From Larix kaempferi (Eukaryota; Streptophyta; Pinopsida; Pinales; Pinaceae), in contig BSBM01000307.1 in assembly GCA_027924585.1 (NCBI GenBank), positions 12,859,001 through 12,923,000 on the forward strand: 64,000 nt of DNA, in the 5' to 3' direction. The notes beneath the pieces are model-generated. The model did no database searches and had not been told where the DNA came from. It worked only from the letters and a program-made list of their open reading frames with translations. Made by a program: the position numbers and the translations under genes. How positions within the stretch are numbered: the stretch's first letter is position 1; the number at the start of each line of letters is the position of its first letter. Shown piece by piece: positions 11,805 through 23,878 of this stretch.

Positions 11805-12367
11805 TGTTATTTTTTCAGAATTTAGTTCAATCTAATCTAAGATATTAACTGAGAGAATAACATGTACAACATATCTACAGCATATCAATCATGGACACAA
11901 TAATGCAAGCACACAAGAGACACCGAGTTTACTTGGGAAAAACCATTAAGATGAAAAACCCCAATAACTTCCTCAGAGATAAATAGAGAAATGATACAAC
12001 CCAAGCATAATATATAGACATATCCTAGCAGCAACTTCTCCTCCTTCACAAGTGCTCCACTCTCCAAAGAGTGTGTGAAAGAATAGAATGATCAAATAGA
12101 GTGCCTCTCGCACTCTATTTATACTTGACTTGACTTGCCTAATAACCTTTACTAGGTCGGCCTTAACTTAACCACATAACATAATGCTGACTGGGCCAAC
12201 CCCCAATAGGATGGTCTAATAACCCTTTGACCCACATGGCCGAACTCTAATAGGGTGGTCTAATATCCCTTTGACCCACATGACTTATACAGGGCCGACC
12301 CCAACAAGGTGGTCTAACAACCCATTAAGTATAAGTTACAACACTGACAATATAAATGACGACATCA
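11805..12367 (-). repeat. 5' LTR of element B, outer end truncated
   Basis: Closely matches 5407-6011 from TGTTATTTTTTCAG onward. It carries one extra copy of a CCCAATAGGATGGTCTAATAACCC-like unit (around 12200-12285) and then ends at GACGACATCA, missing about 80 bp present at 5925-6005 of the other LTR. The missing part is the U3 start, so the promoter of this copy is probably damaged. Confidence 0.8.
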
Positions 12368-12372
12368 ATTCA

Positions 12373-15300
12373 ATCATATAGAACAACGAGTTTGATTTTC
12401 CCTTTTTTTATTTAGCCCGATCTTATTAATTCACATAATTACGTGTTGTCATATATGAAATTAACTTTGACATATTCTTAGTCTGTTTCCAAGTGCGTGG
12501 GTATGAATACATTAATAGATTCCACATCCCTTCACTTTAATTTGATGTGTGTGGTAGACATTTTCAAAATCTATTTGAGAGTTTTGTGTGGCCTTGTCTT
12601 TCATCTTGTTTCATTGACATTCTCTTATCGAGCTTAATTTAACTTTCCATTTCTGATTATTGTGCCATCATCTTCCATGTCTTATCATCTTCAACGATTT
12701 AAAAATTCATAGGGAAAACTTCATTCACTGGTTCAGTCACAACAGGCTGATTTTTCAAAACTAAAAATAGAAATGGGAATTTGGCAATCCCAGATGAAGG
12801 AATTAGATGATAATTTAACGAAGGTAATCTCATATTAACGAAGGTAATTTAGAGGAGTTTTCGAATCTAAAGAAGATAATTGAATCCCTGGAGAGAAAGC
12901 AAAAGAAAACCTTTGACTTGTTGAATTCTATTCATATGGAGAAGTGTAATGCCAACAAGCCTTGTTCGGCCTTGCAAAATTTTCACCTTTTGGAAGGTCA
13001 TGAGTTCGTTGATAAAAATTCATTCGACATTGAGCTACATGTTTTCCAAAATCATCCAATCATGTTGCAGAGATACTTGAGAAATACTTGGATTATTTTC
13101 TTCAACTATACAAGCTTGAGGAATTTTCTTTACCCACTTTTTAATGTGCACACACCCTTTTCGATACTGCACATGAATGCTTTCCTTTTTGGTCCATATC
13201 TTGTTCTTGATGTTATGTGAAGTATTTCTTTTTGAATGATTTACTATTATTAGAAAATATTGAGCCTTGTTTCCAAAACAATCACAAGTATAACATATTA
13301 CAGTATGACATTATTTTGCAATATGTCCATTATAGTTGCACCTTGAGAACTTCAATATTTAACGTCCCCATCTTGACCCTATTGCATTAATATTGTAAAT
13401 GATGTAAATATTGTTATTTAGTCATGGTGAGGAGCTCAAGGCCAAGGCCGCGCCATTGATTATCGTTCTATGTATCGATGATTAGAATAGATGCGTAGAG
13501 TTCTTGTGCTAGCTGTGCACAATGTAAAATCGGACATCATGTAAATATGCAATTTTTAATGAAAAACCCACAACCAGCTACGCAATGCAACAAAGAGATG
13601 GGGGCATGATCTTTACAATGAATAGGGGGGGGGAAATAACCAAACCCTTGAGCCATGATGTTAAGCCATTTCATTGAGGAAACCCATGAACTCTTAACTA
13701 CCCATTTCGTCTCATGCACCCAATCATTTAATTCTTCCAAGAAGTGGTTGAGGCAATTAATGCCTTGGGATGGGAGAGGTATGGCTGTCAATTTTCGTGT
13801 ATGGGCAAGACAACAACCTGGGAAATCGAGTTTTGGCTTGCTGGGCAAGAAAACCCCCACGAAATTGGCCCAAAGCCATTCTTCACCCATGGCCATTCTT
13901 CCTCTCACACAGACTGAGCTTACTGGAGTTGATACTCATGTTTTTCACCATAACCCTGCATTTTTCCATGTCCAGGAACTCATTTTTGGTATGGTGTAGT
14001 AGCTAGGAAAGGAGGGACGCGATTTTGGGCTGAGGGAGAGGTCGTTTTTTCCCTTGGGGTGTTTTTCTCGAATGGGTTGCTCTCCCAGTCGAATTTACCT
14101 AGTTTGCCAATTCATTTTGAGTCTACCCACATTTTTCTGAAGCTCAAGAAACCCCATCTCGTGCATTCCACTGTTGAAACGTTTTTCTCATGCCCAGCAC
14201 TTACACTTTTGCTGTTATATGCATCCCTCTCCTAGCAACCTCAGAAACCCAACTGCTGGTTGGTATGACTGATTCTGGTGTATCTATGGTTATGTGAGAC
14301 CTTGTTGTTCCCTAGTTCCTTGTGGAGATCATGCTCAGCTCGGGGGTGGCAGTGGTGCTGAGAGATTAAGGAGCACACTAGCATACGGTTGGGTGGAACG
14401 TTGCAGAAGCGTAGCTGGTTGCTTGGGACTACTTCATTAAGATAAGTATCCTCTTGTGCTATCTTTCAATTGTTTAATGGATGAATATCTTGAATGTAAA
14501 ATGAATGAGTAATTGACATTACTTCTGCTGTGTATAAACAAATACTTATGCATCCTCATATGTCTGGCATGCTTACTTCATAAGTACATGGGGCTAGATG
14601 CCCGGTTTGGGATCATGATCCTCTCCATTGCACTAGTATAATGGGAGGGGACGTGACACAATATATTGAACCTTCTTCCATCAATGTAACAATGAAATTT
14701 GTAACCATTAAGAGAACTATCATACCTGGATTGAAGTGGCTTCATTTGATTTGCATATGAAATGTACTCACTATCACAGATCTTCTTAGTTGTATTATTG
14801 ACGCAAGGCTCCTTAGACAAGTAATATTCTTGCTTTACAATACACACCACACACACGTTCACATAGACAAGATGCAAACAACATGCCAGAAGCTAGCTTA
14901 TATTACTTCTCCGAATCGGTTACAATGCAACTAGAAGGAAAGTAAATAACTAACTAATTGTCGGCCTTAGTCGTTACAATACAGAAGTAACTGTGTTCTA
15001 TCTCAGTGTGTCAACCTCACCCTCTCCTGGTTCACTGCCGAACTCTAAGCTATGGCTTGATCCTCTCGGCTCTGTAGATGTGTGACTTTCCTATCCAATC
15101 TACCAGACCTCTCTCGCTTCTGCTCTGCCAAGAATTTTTCCAACTGATCCACTCTTCCTGGCCTTCTACTCTGCTGCTGTTGTTCCCAAGATCACTCCGA
15201 TGCCTGAGACACACATCCTCTGTCTGTCGATCTCCTCAGATCCTGCATACCTGCAACTGTCAGAGCCGCAACTGTGTTGCGCAACCTCTGCTTGTTATGA

Positions 15301-15782
15301 CATATGTCATGTCTTCACCCACCTGCAATAATTGTCATTAACTTCCTTAGCAACCCCAGACTATTTCCAAGTACTCTTCTTGACTTCCATGTGTCCTTAT
15401 GAAAGGCTACAGTAGTCCACCACGTCAGCCATACTTGTTGTCAGCTTTGACTCACCCGTCGGCTTCCTTCACACTCTTCAGGCTTCGCCAGTCCGCCCCT
15501 TCCTCCTCGCTTGGCTCATGCCCAAACCTGTCGGAGTCGTGGTTTGACGCATGTTGACCATCGACGCTCCGCTCTCCAACTTTGTCATCTGTTGACCCAA
15601 CATGTCGGGTCTCAGCCTTTACTGCATCCATCGGTCACATACCCGACTGCTCCTGCTCAACTTTATTGACTTCGACAAGTCAATTTTCTATTCCAAACCA
15701 ATGGTCGTTGGCACTCCCTCTAGTCGATCCCCTTAATGTCGATCAACTTCAACAAATCTGCCTAGACCCCGACGCTCCTGCA
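12373..15782 (-). other. Interior of element A, no recognisable pol
   Basis: 3.4 kb in which protease, integrase and RT of element A would be expected on the minus strand, yet no copia motif is visible on either strand. A few open frames of 100-120 codons (12918-13220 plus, 13537-13908 minus, 13655-13999 plus) overlap one another and resemble nothing I recognise. Sequence character changes at about 15780, exactly where the gag frame stops; the GC-richer segment from about 14880 to 15780 may be another insertion or a fragment of a different LTR. I cannot define its ends. Confidence 0.4.
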
Positions 15783-16868
15783 TCAATTATCATATCCAAT
15801 CCCTGATTTGTCTGTTGGTGATCTCTGATTGTTCAATATCTTGTCTAGGATTGATGTGCTATCAATGAATTTATTCCTCATTTCCTCTTTAAGACAAGTC
15901 TTGTCAATTCCTAGATTTGGGCAGTCTGGGGTATCATTCATGAAGTGTCCTTTGCCAATTACCCTTTTCTTCATATTTGTCCCAGTGGTGTGTCATTATT
16001 TGTTCTTCGTAATTGGCATCTTCTTCATTGTCACTATCTCTATCTTCTTTGAAAGGACACTTTGAAGAAAAATGGACTACTTTACCACATTCAAAACATT
16101 TGAAGGGTAACTTACCCATTTATTTTCCACATCCTCTTTTTAAATTCCTTACAAAGTTTTCATCTTCCCCATCTGATTCATCAAATGAACGCTTGTTATG
16201 CTCGTGTGTGCTGCACTTTACTTTCTTGGTGGCTTTGAAAGCTACTTATTTCCTAGTGGGATTTCCTTTTCAGTTCTCATCTCATATGCAGTCAGGATAG
16301 CATGAATCTCATATTTTGTTAAGTTTTCTAGATCAGTTATTTCTTCTAGAACTTACACCTTGGAGTCAAATCTCGGTGGAAGAGTTCTCAATATCTTTGT
16401 ACAATCACTTATTCGGATATTTGGACTCTAATAACTTTGATGGCATTGACTATCTCATCGACTCGAAGAAGCTATGATGCAATATTTTCTTCTTATTTCA
16501 TCTTCAAAGACTCAAATAATCTAGAATAAGTTTGTAGTTTTTTTTTTGAATTTTTCATCTCCTTCGTAGATATGCTTGAGTTTGTCCCATACCTATTTTG
16601 CTGAAGTACAATGTGTGAACTTGGAGAATTTATATTCTTCCAAACCACATAACAACACATTCCTGGTGCTTGCATTATATTCATATTGTCTTCTTTTAGC
16701 TGGATTGAATGATGCAGTTGTGGGAACATTATAGCCATTTTCAACCAACTTCCATACATCAACACCAAGGGACTGCATATATACCTCCATTCTTATTCTC
16801 CAGAAAGTGTAGTTTGAGCCATCAAACCTAGGTTCTCTTTTGATGGATATTCCTTCTTAACTATCCAT
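15783..16868 (-). pseudogene. Ty1/copia gag remnant with zinc knuckle (element A)
   Basis: The frame begins at an ATG at 16868, only about 50 bases after the primer site, and is stopped early by a TAA. Recognisable in order: FDGSNYTFWRIRM and MEVYMQSLGVDVW, typical of the copia gag start; then EEYKFSKFTHCTSAK, KKLQTYSRLFESLKMKEE and a LPPRFDSK-like piece in shifted frames; then the CCHC knuckle CFECGKVVHFSSKC (C-x2-C-x4-H-x4-C, about 16065-16106); then ILNNQRSPTDKSGIGYD, a phrase common between gag and protease in Sirevirus-like polyproteins. Gag would form the particle and bind the RNA. Several frameshifts and stops make this copy dead. It ends abruptly at 15783 where homology is lost. Confidence 0.88.
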
Positions 16869-16918
16869 ATTTGCGCAAAGATCTATCTTCCAGTTGTTAA
16901 ACTGTTACTGAAGACACC

Positions 16919-16931
16919 CACTCTGATACCA
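16919..16931 (-). other. Primer-binding site of element A
   Basis: Minus-strand TGGTATCAGAGTG, two bases beyond the CA-type end of the 5' LTR at 16934. It is complementary to plant initiator tRNA(Met) and shows that the right-hand LTR is the 5' one. Confidence 0.88.
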
Positions 16932-16933
16932 AT

Positions 16934-18286
16934 TGTTGGAAATCTTATTAATTCTAGGTGGAGGGGTGGATCATTATTAAGCATAGTTTTAAACAATTTC
17001 CATTTATACCAAATCCAAACAGTACTTATATTATGCATTTACCATAAACCATGGAATTCATCAACATATGCATAAGCAACATAACACAAATATTTAACGT
17101 GGAAACCCAAACAGGAGAAAACCATATATGATTTCTTATATAATAAATATTACATTCATCAGAAGAACCAAGTTCCAATATTCTCCAGCACCGATTGGAA
17201 GGAGGCTCCAACCCATTGATTTACAAGCTTCAACCCGAAGGAAACACCAAGCCCCTCATTGGCCAACCCCAACTGGAAAGAGGCACCAACCCCTTGATTT
17301 ACAAGATCCAACATGAAGGAAGCTCTAACACCCTGTGCTTTCCCCATCCTACCTCCCTAATATAACTGTAGAAGGTATTATTATTGTTTGTTTATCTATG
17401 CACACTTCAGACTTGCTTCATTACATTTACACGCACCTTCTATATGCTTCTTTCTACGCAAAGGATTTACTTTATCATCAGTTCATCTCACACTTCACTT
17501 CTTTGCTTCAATGTTTCATGTTGGTTCTCATACTTCTTATACTTCTACAATCTGTGCACTATTCAACATATTGTTCTTTTTCTGTGCAACTGCCTATTCA
17601 TCTGATACTACACATCGTCTACTGTATGGTTGTTCTATTCTTGCGCACTTGTCCCATGTACTATATAATATGTTGTGCTTCTCTTATTTTCTTGCGCACT
17701 TGTCCCATGCATTATATCATCCTACGCATCATCTATTGTTCTACTCTTTCGTTCTTGCGCACTTGTCCCATGTACTATATTATCCTGCACTTCATCGGTT
17801 GTACTACTCTTTTGTTCTTATGTACTTGGTTCTCTGCTAGATCATGTTGTTCTGGTTCAACAAGTCATTGATACCCCAATAATTCAAATCTTTTCAAATC
17901 AGAATATCCTTTGTTCCTCTCCAAGCTTACTTTCCACTGACCACTTTGTTACTTATTTATACTCAACTCATTTAGAAAATGTGTCCACAAGTTGGACAAT
18001 AACATCCCTTGTTCCTTTCTTCATGGTCAATGTTACTCATGCATCCACCACTTGTCTTGATCTACACAACTGGGGTATCATGACTTGTGGGTCTTGCGCA
18101 TGTTGGTTCGTTAACCTAGTGGGACTTACGCACTTGGGAACCACTACTTGTTGGGTGTTTCATCCTGGAAGTACCATTTCCTAGTGGGTCTTGTGCACTT
18201 CCGATACTTGTATACATACTCGGATATACTTCAAAGTGGAAAAATACTATCATATCCAACCACCTCTTTGAAATCAACTTTGAAGG
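16934..18286 (-). repeat. 5' LTR of element A, inner segment
   Basis: Collinear with 3049-4420 of the 3' LTR, including the GAAGGAGGC repeats (17190-17330) and the TCCCATGTACTATAT array. It is interrupted after CTTTGAAG by the hAT-like insertion and resumes at 21688. Many small differences between the two LTRs indicate an old insertion. Confidence 0.82.
17640..17830 (-). repeat. Tandem repeat inside element A 5' LTR
   Basis: Three to four units of about 55-60 bp around CTTGCGCACTTGTCCCATG with CTATATCATCCTACG, matching the array at 3745-3930 in the partner LTR. Unit number and sequence differ slightly, as expected for a tandem array evolving in each LTR. Confidence 0.65.
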
Positions 18287-18419
18287 AGGGATAATTTTGA
18301 GAACCCCCCCCCCCCCCCACAAATTTTTATGTATAATTTATCGAATCTCCCTGATGTATAGGAAAATTTGAAGGCTATTTCATTAATAATATAATATGCA
18401 TATACAATTTTTTGGCTAA

Positions 18420-18590
18420 TCTTTCATTATACTATATAATCTTGTAAAATCTTGGTGAATCTTTCACTAAATTATAATATCTTGTAAAATATTGGTGAAT
18501 ATTTCACTTAATTATAAAATATTGTAAAAACTTGGAATCTTTCATCGAATTATAAAAACTTGTAACTTATTGGTGAATATTTTTCAAAGA
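18420..18590. repeat. Tandem repeat near left end of the hAT-like element
   Basis: About four degenerate units of roughly 45-50 bp with the pattern CTTGTAAAATCTTGGTGAAT then CTTTCACTAAATTATAA. Subterminal repeats are common transposase-binding regions in hAT elements; whether these serve that role is inference. Confidence 0.55.
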
Positions 18591-21370
18591 AGACTCGGCT
18601 TTTGATTTTACAGATTACTAAGTAATGCAACAAAAGAGCATATACCAGGGCTCAACTCTAGGCTCTCTCGGCTCCTAGACTCTCGAATGAACAAATGCAT
18701 GAATTAGGAGAGGAGAGATTTATTTATACATTTCATAAGTAGTATTCGGTCACTCACAACTGATGGTGTCGATGAAATACAATTGCACTAACTATATTCA
18801 AAGAAAGTGGGGAATCCACTTGCTATTTCATCCCTTAATGGTCCGATGGACATGTGGGGGCCCAAGTCTTGACAGACCGACAAACTGATAGAATCAAACA
18901 CTTTACACTGTGGAGTGATTATGGTGCACCCATGAACCAATATTACAACGTTAATTCTTATCAAGATCCACAACCTTAATATAGTGTATAAATTCCCAAT
19001 TAGTTTATTTTTCAAATATCCTATTTTTAAGCTACCCTCTAAGAAAACAAATTTCAAATTCTATATGTGTCACAGGTGGATATGTATTGCTAGAGCAAGC
19101 TTCACTTAGAATTTACCAAACATTGATAGGAACATAGAGGAAATATGAAGAGAATATTAAGTAGAACACAAGAGAAAAACACTCATGTGGATTGATATTC
19201 CATTACATTATTGTTCAACAACATGTGTACAATATATAAATGCTCTCAAGAGAAAAAATTGAGAGGCTTATTGATGAGTTGAGTATCTCACATTAATTCT
19301 AGGTTTAATGGAGTAATTCTCCCAATCTATGACATTGTGCCAAGTGTAACCCCTGTATTGGGCCATAATGAGGTATAATGAACCTATGAGGACCATGAGG
19401 AAGTTAGGAAAGTCAATAAATATGGATTGAATTATTATGAGGGTGAATTAGGTGGTTTAGGGCTTTGGTAGTAGCCACTAATGTGCAATTTGACCATTTC
19501 TAGTGCATAAGTGCCCTTGGTACAACCTTATCCCATAAAATAGGGAAGTGGTGCGCCTAACTCATTAAATGGATTAAGTAGGGTGCCTTTGATTCCCTAG
19601 AATAAGTAAGTGGACACACTTGTGTACAAACTTGGATATAATGACAAACCACTAGTCTAATATGTGTACAAACACCCTAGACTAGGAACTATGAAGCCAA
19701 ACCATTGAACAAATTACATTAAACACTTAGAACCTTATGCAAGTATTATTAACGAAGGTCTAGATGGGAATTATGTTCCAACAAAAAATAACCTACTTAT
19801 CTTTTTATAGATACAAAAACTACTTTTTCCTTTCTTTTGTTGACAATCAAATTATGAATTATGTCATTTAATTGAATTTTTAAAGTCAGTTAGAAACTTT
19901 CAATGTTTATTAGAAATAAGAACATACACTAACATGAATACAAAGCACATTAATGCATCATCATGCATATCATTAGAACTACTCTATTAAAGACTACTTT
20001 TCTTAGATAAAATGAGATGGTGTCTGTATCCATGTCCTTGAAATTTTTGAAAGCATGCAAAATGTGGTAAAATTATTTTAGCACCATCACTGAATGCAAA
20101 CGATAAGATATCAAATACAACAATGTTTACATCTCACCTCAAACATGCCCTATACATATTATATATAATCATGATGGAAATGAAGTATCATGTTCCAGCT
20201 AAATCATATATTTATCATGCATAAATAGATCCATTTATGGATGATGATATCAATTACACATCAAAACAAATCACCAAAAAACATTTTACTTCTAAATGAC
20301 CCTTACAAAAAACAAAATACAATATAAAAAATACCAAACGCAACAAATTAATTTACAGATTAAATCGACAAACTTGGTAATAAGAATAAAAAAACCTGTC
20401 AGCCTCGAACTTCTCAATACAAATAAAAAATATACCATAATGGTTTGGACAACTCTATAGGAAGATAGTGGCAAAATGATGACCATTCCACTATAGTGCC
20501 ACCATTATAATCAGTGTGCATTCATTTATAATTCAAACGTAAGAAACATCAATACTAATAGAAAACAAAATATGAACATTCACACTCTCATGAACATCTC
20601 AGATCCAATAATAACTGTAGATCAAGATCATAATAAAAGCACATTTTAAACAACTAGGTCAAATTTAGTTTGAATATATAAAAACCATGTGGCGTCTCTC
20701 CATTAAGAGTAGTAGCCACTAACAATGTATAAATGCCAATCGATGGTTTAAACATGACAAGGCATAAAATAAATGATATATTCTGAGCTCTATAATGCTT
20801 TCACGAAACCAATACTCATAGAATAGATTAAAATCCTAACAACCAAATGAGCCCGAAGAATCAAGAGCACCCTAGAATTCAATAGGCCTTAAAAAACATC
20901 CATGATAAAAAGCATGATACAAGGAAAAAATACAACATAATAATCTATTGTAGGATAAAAAGAATAAAAAGCATAATGCATTAATTATTGGATAAAAAAC
21001 ATGATTCGAATATGTATTCTATGATAAAATGCATGCGCGGTGTGTCCCTTCAAGACCCGATTTTTTAACAATGGATATGTTGGACAAATATTAAAATGTC
21101 AAGAAAACTAAGAATGAAAAGTAGAATCACATAAGCCAGAACATTCACCCTGCAAGTGCAATTTGATGTGGGTGAACCATGAATCACTGTAACCTTTATA
21201 TATGACAAAATCGCGCTTGATTTTCCCTCAAATACTTGAAATCAAGGGCTCAAAGAAGGTATCAACATGAAATTGACTAAAAATCCATGTAAATGAAATG
21301 ATGTGTCTGAATTATAAGGAAAATTAAGGGAAAAATAACCCATGAGAGCCTCCATTATTGAAAAATAGGG

Positions 21371-21426
21371 GGCAAAGGAATGATTTCGGGGGCAAAGGAA
21401 TGATTTCGGGGGCGAAGGAATGATTT
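21371..21426. repeat. 20-bp tandem repeat, nearly three units
   Basis: GGCAAAGGAATGATTTCGGG is repeated exactly, then a third copy begins with one change (GGCGAAGG). The exactness shows a recent local expansion inside the hAT-like element. Confidence 0.85.
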
Positions 21427-21687
21427 TACTAGATTTTTTCTAGAAATCCGGGGCAAAAAAAAGATTGGAGGGAGATTTTTCTAGGGCCTAAATAGTAACT
21501 TTCATTTTCCTCATTAATATACGAGAGGCTATTAGTTTTAGATTTTTTTTTTCTAATAAATATTAGGCGAATATATTTTAGTTGGAAAAATTCTTTCCAT
21601 ATAAAAAATAGCCCACTAAAATTTTGTAACCTCCTTAGTTTATCCCATGGGCTAAATTTAGCCCCTAAAATTATCCATGCTTTGAAG

Positions 21688-21812
21688 TACCATGACTAGA
21701 TGGGTCTTGAACACATAGTTTTATGTACTTCAAGTTGATTGTTATGTACTTCCTTAGAGTGTCACATGGATACTAAGTCCTCTTTGACATCAATGACAAC
21801 CAAAGTTCAACT
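21688..21812 (-). repeat. 5' LTR of element A, outer segment
   Basis: Continues the LTR after the hAT-like insertion, matching 4427-4545 of the partner. It ends TTCAACT where the partner has ATCAACA, a change in the terminal base; TATAT follows at 21813-21817 as the target duplication. Confidence 0.78.
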
Positions 21813-21817
21813 TATAT

Positions 21818-22454
21818 GAATAATAGGTGTACGTTAGCATGATAATATGATGATTAAGTATAGTTATATGGTATAATATAGTGCTAGAGGTAGCTAGATG
21901 AGTAACATAATGATATAGATATATATGATGGTATAGTAGTAGTATATCGTGGTATAATTGAAGTAGAGTATATATATGGATATTTTATGTATCATGTGCT
22001 AATAATTTAATATAATGTTATGATAAATAGTGGTATATGTAGTCTACATGTATATGGTTTTACAATTAGTTGTATGTTTTATTTTTATAGTGTTTGTGTG
22101 AGATGTTATTAGTTATATGTATGTATTATTAAAATATAGTAATAATTGTAGTGTGATTTAATGAGAAACTATTCGATGTATTGATGGTTATGAATTTTAC
22201 TGGTTGTCATTAGATATGTTTGCTTTGGTCAATGCATGATATTTGAATGATTGATGATCACATGGTTAGTGGATGTATGATTAATATGGTCATCATTGAT
22301 TGATATTGGTGATTAATGTATGGTATCCTGGTTGATATATCATGATCGACAAATGTATGATGCATCCTAATTGATGTATTCTGGTTGATGTATTCTGTTT
22401 AATGGATCTTGTATTGATGTAGATTAGATACGGTTGATATTGATGCTGATGTAG
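21818..22454. other. AT-rich spacer before the duplicated block
   Basis: No gene seen. TA-rich with many short TGATGTAT / GGTTGAT words that grade into the minisatellite of the duplicated block. Confidence 0.5.
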
Positions 22455-22588
22455 ATGTATGTATGGATTTCTTGATGTATGTATTATGGATTGATAATTA
22501 TATGGTTGATACTTGTATGATGGTTAATGTATGTATCACTGATATTGGTTGATGAATTATGGTTGATAAATTATGGTTGATGTGTTAA

Positions 22589-22920
22589 TGGTTATTACTG
22601 GTTGTTACTAGTGGTTATTGGTTGCTACTAGTTGTTATTAGTTGTTGTTGGATGTTATTGGTATGCCACTAGTGGTTACTAGATGTTATTGGTTTTTATT
22701 GGTTGTCACTGGTTATTACTGATTGTTATTTGTTGTTACTATTTCTTACTGGTTGTTACTAGTTATTACATGTTTTTATTGGTAGTTACTGGTTGTTAAT
22801 GGTTGAAACTAGTTGTTATTAGTTATTACTAGATGTTACTGTTTGTCTGTGGTTGTTATTGGCTGTTACTGGTTGTTATTGATTGATATTAGTTGTTGTT
22901 ATTGGTTGATATATGGTTGA
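22589..22920 (+). repeat. Minisatellite, 11-bp TGGTTGTTACT-type units, copy 1
   Basis: About 30 variants of GGTTGTTACTA/T, GGTTATTACT and AGTTGTTATT with an 11-bp period. It differs from copy 2 by whole units: copy 2 gains one unit near 36735 and lacks two units where copy 1 has GGCTGTTACTGGTTGTTATT near 22861-22880. It is G/T-rich on one strand. Confidence 0.88.
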
Positions 22921-23479
22921 TGTTTGTATGATTGCACGGATTTTTATCGATTACTATTGTTCGATGTATGATTAATGTTTGTATGGTGAGGTATGGTATC
23001 TTGAGGTATTGTGTGTAATCTAGTTAGAAAAAAAAAATCTTTGTGATCTTTGTTGAAAGGTGTTTTGGTAGTATCTTGGTGACATTTTGTTTGTCTTTAT
23101 TGAAAGGTATCCTGGTAGTATCTTGGTGGTAATTCGTATATCTTTGTTGAAGAATATTTACTAACCTTGTGACTAATTAAAGTATGATTCATGTACGTTT
23201 GTTGAATATGTGCATCATGTATCCTTATATATCAAATGCTAATCTTGTAGAATGTGATACAAGTATATTTGTTAGAAATCTATCTAGGTGATCTTGTTGA
23301 AAAAGTATCCTTGTGATCTTTGCTGAATGTATCTTTTTAGGGTATCCTTATGGTATATCAAATACCTTTGTTGAAAGGCATATTTGTAAAGTATCACGGT
23401 GAATCTCATGCATCCTTGTAGAAAAATGATTTGGGTGATAAATCATGTAAAATAACCTTGGTAATGCATGTCATGTGAT

Positions 23480-23730
23480 TGAATGATTGGAATGCATTTC
23501 ATATATACTAGATGCATTTGATGTATCTTGTTGATAGAGCAAATGCATGATGCATTTCATGTTTATGTAGGTAAAGTATATGCATTTCACATGATTGATC
23601 AACCGAAATGCATTTCATGAAGAAAGCGTATACACTTGATGCACTTCATGAGATTGAATGGTATACTTGATGCAATTCATGAAATTAATTGATATACCTT
23701 ATGCATTTCATATGATTGAAATTGATTAGA
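23480..23730. repeat. ATGCATTTCAT-type short repeats, copy 1
   Basis: Around ten copies of (T)ATGCATTTCAT or GATGCACTTCATGA, at irregular 20-30 bp spacing, in AT-rich non-coding sequence. The word partly overlaps the B3-type RY motif CATGCA, but nothing else suggests regulation. Copy 2 has the same pattern at about 37485-37720. Confidence 0.5.
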
Positions 23731-23878
23731 ATAAGATTCAGGTAGATGCATTTTGTTGAAGTATCTATATCTCATGTACCTTGTATATACCGATGTATTT
23801 AATGTGATTGATATCATGCATCATGTATATTGAAGATGTATTTTATGTATCTTATTGAATAGTATATATATATATATA

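Larger units (their letters stand above)
5407..12367 (-). mobile_element. Element B: Ty1/copia retrotransposon nested inside element A
   Basis: Minus-strand element with LTRs at 5407-6011 (3') and 11805-12367 (5'), a perfect 12-base primer site directly beside the 5' LTR, and a broken reverse transcriptase/RNase H region at 7537-8996. Domain order with RNase H at the 3' end of pol is that of Ty1/copia. No gag, protease or integrase remnant is recognisable between 8997 and 11790. The outer end of the 5' LTR lacks about 80 bp present in the 3' LTR, so that end is truncated. Flanks ATTGA (5402-5406) and ATTCA (12368-12372) may be a target duplication with one change. Confidence 0.85.
18287..21679. 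mobile_element. hAT-like non-autonomous DNA transposon inside element A LTR
   Basis: A 3.39-kb insertion bounded by a perfect 8-bp duplication CTTTGAAG (18279-18286 and 21680-21687). The same word occurs once in the uninterrupted LTR at about 4419-4426, giving the empty site. The ends are imperfect inverted repeats: GAGGGATAATTTT on the left and, read inward from the right, CATGGATAATTTT. An 8-bp duplication with a CA.GG-type terminus is the known hAT signature. No transposase or BED finger is visible, so it would depend on a transposase in trans. The outer base of the left end differs from the right, suggesting decay. Confidence 0.78.
3049..21812 (-). mobile_element. Element A: large Sirevirus-like Ty1/copia retrotransposon, nested and decayed
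   Basis: Two long LTRs of the same family, both in minus orientation, frame this locus: 3049-4545 and 16934-18286 continued at 21688-21812. The outermost bases are flanked by the same 5-bp target duplication TATAT at 3044-3048 and 21813-21817, so the whole 18.8 kb is one insertion enlarged by later insertions. Reading the minus strand from the right: 5' LTR, primer site at 16919-16931, gag at 16868-15783, a long interior without recognisable pol, purine tracts at 4546-4880, then the 3' LTR. Long LTRs, a copia-type gag and several purine tracts before the 3' LTR are traits known for the Sirevirus (SIRE/Maximus) lineage. Lineage assignment is inference because no polymerase survives. Confidence 0.8.

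Noticed and set aside
13537-13999. ORFs of 114-123 codons on opposite strands
   Set aside because: They are antisense shadows of each other in a locus that should be retroelement interior; no motif supports either.
17335-17871. 178-codon plus-strand ORF rich in Cys, Leu, Ile and Tyr
   Set aside because: It is formed by the 55-60 bp tandem repeats of the element A LTR and its partner in the other LTR is broken; not a gene.
22589-22920. Regularly spaced short repeats that could suggest a CRISPR array
   Set aside because: Units are 11 bp with no spacers, in a eukaryotic repeat context; this is a minisatellite.
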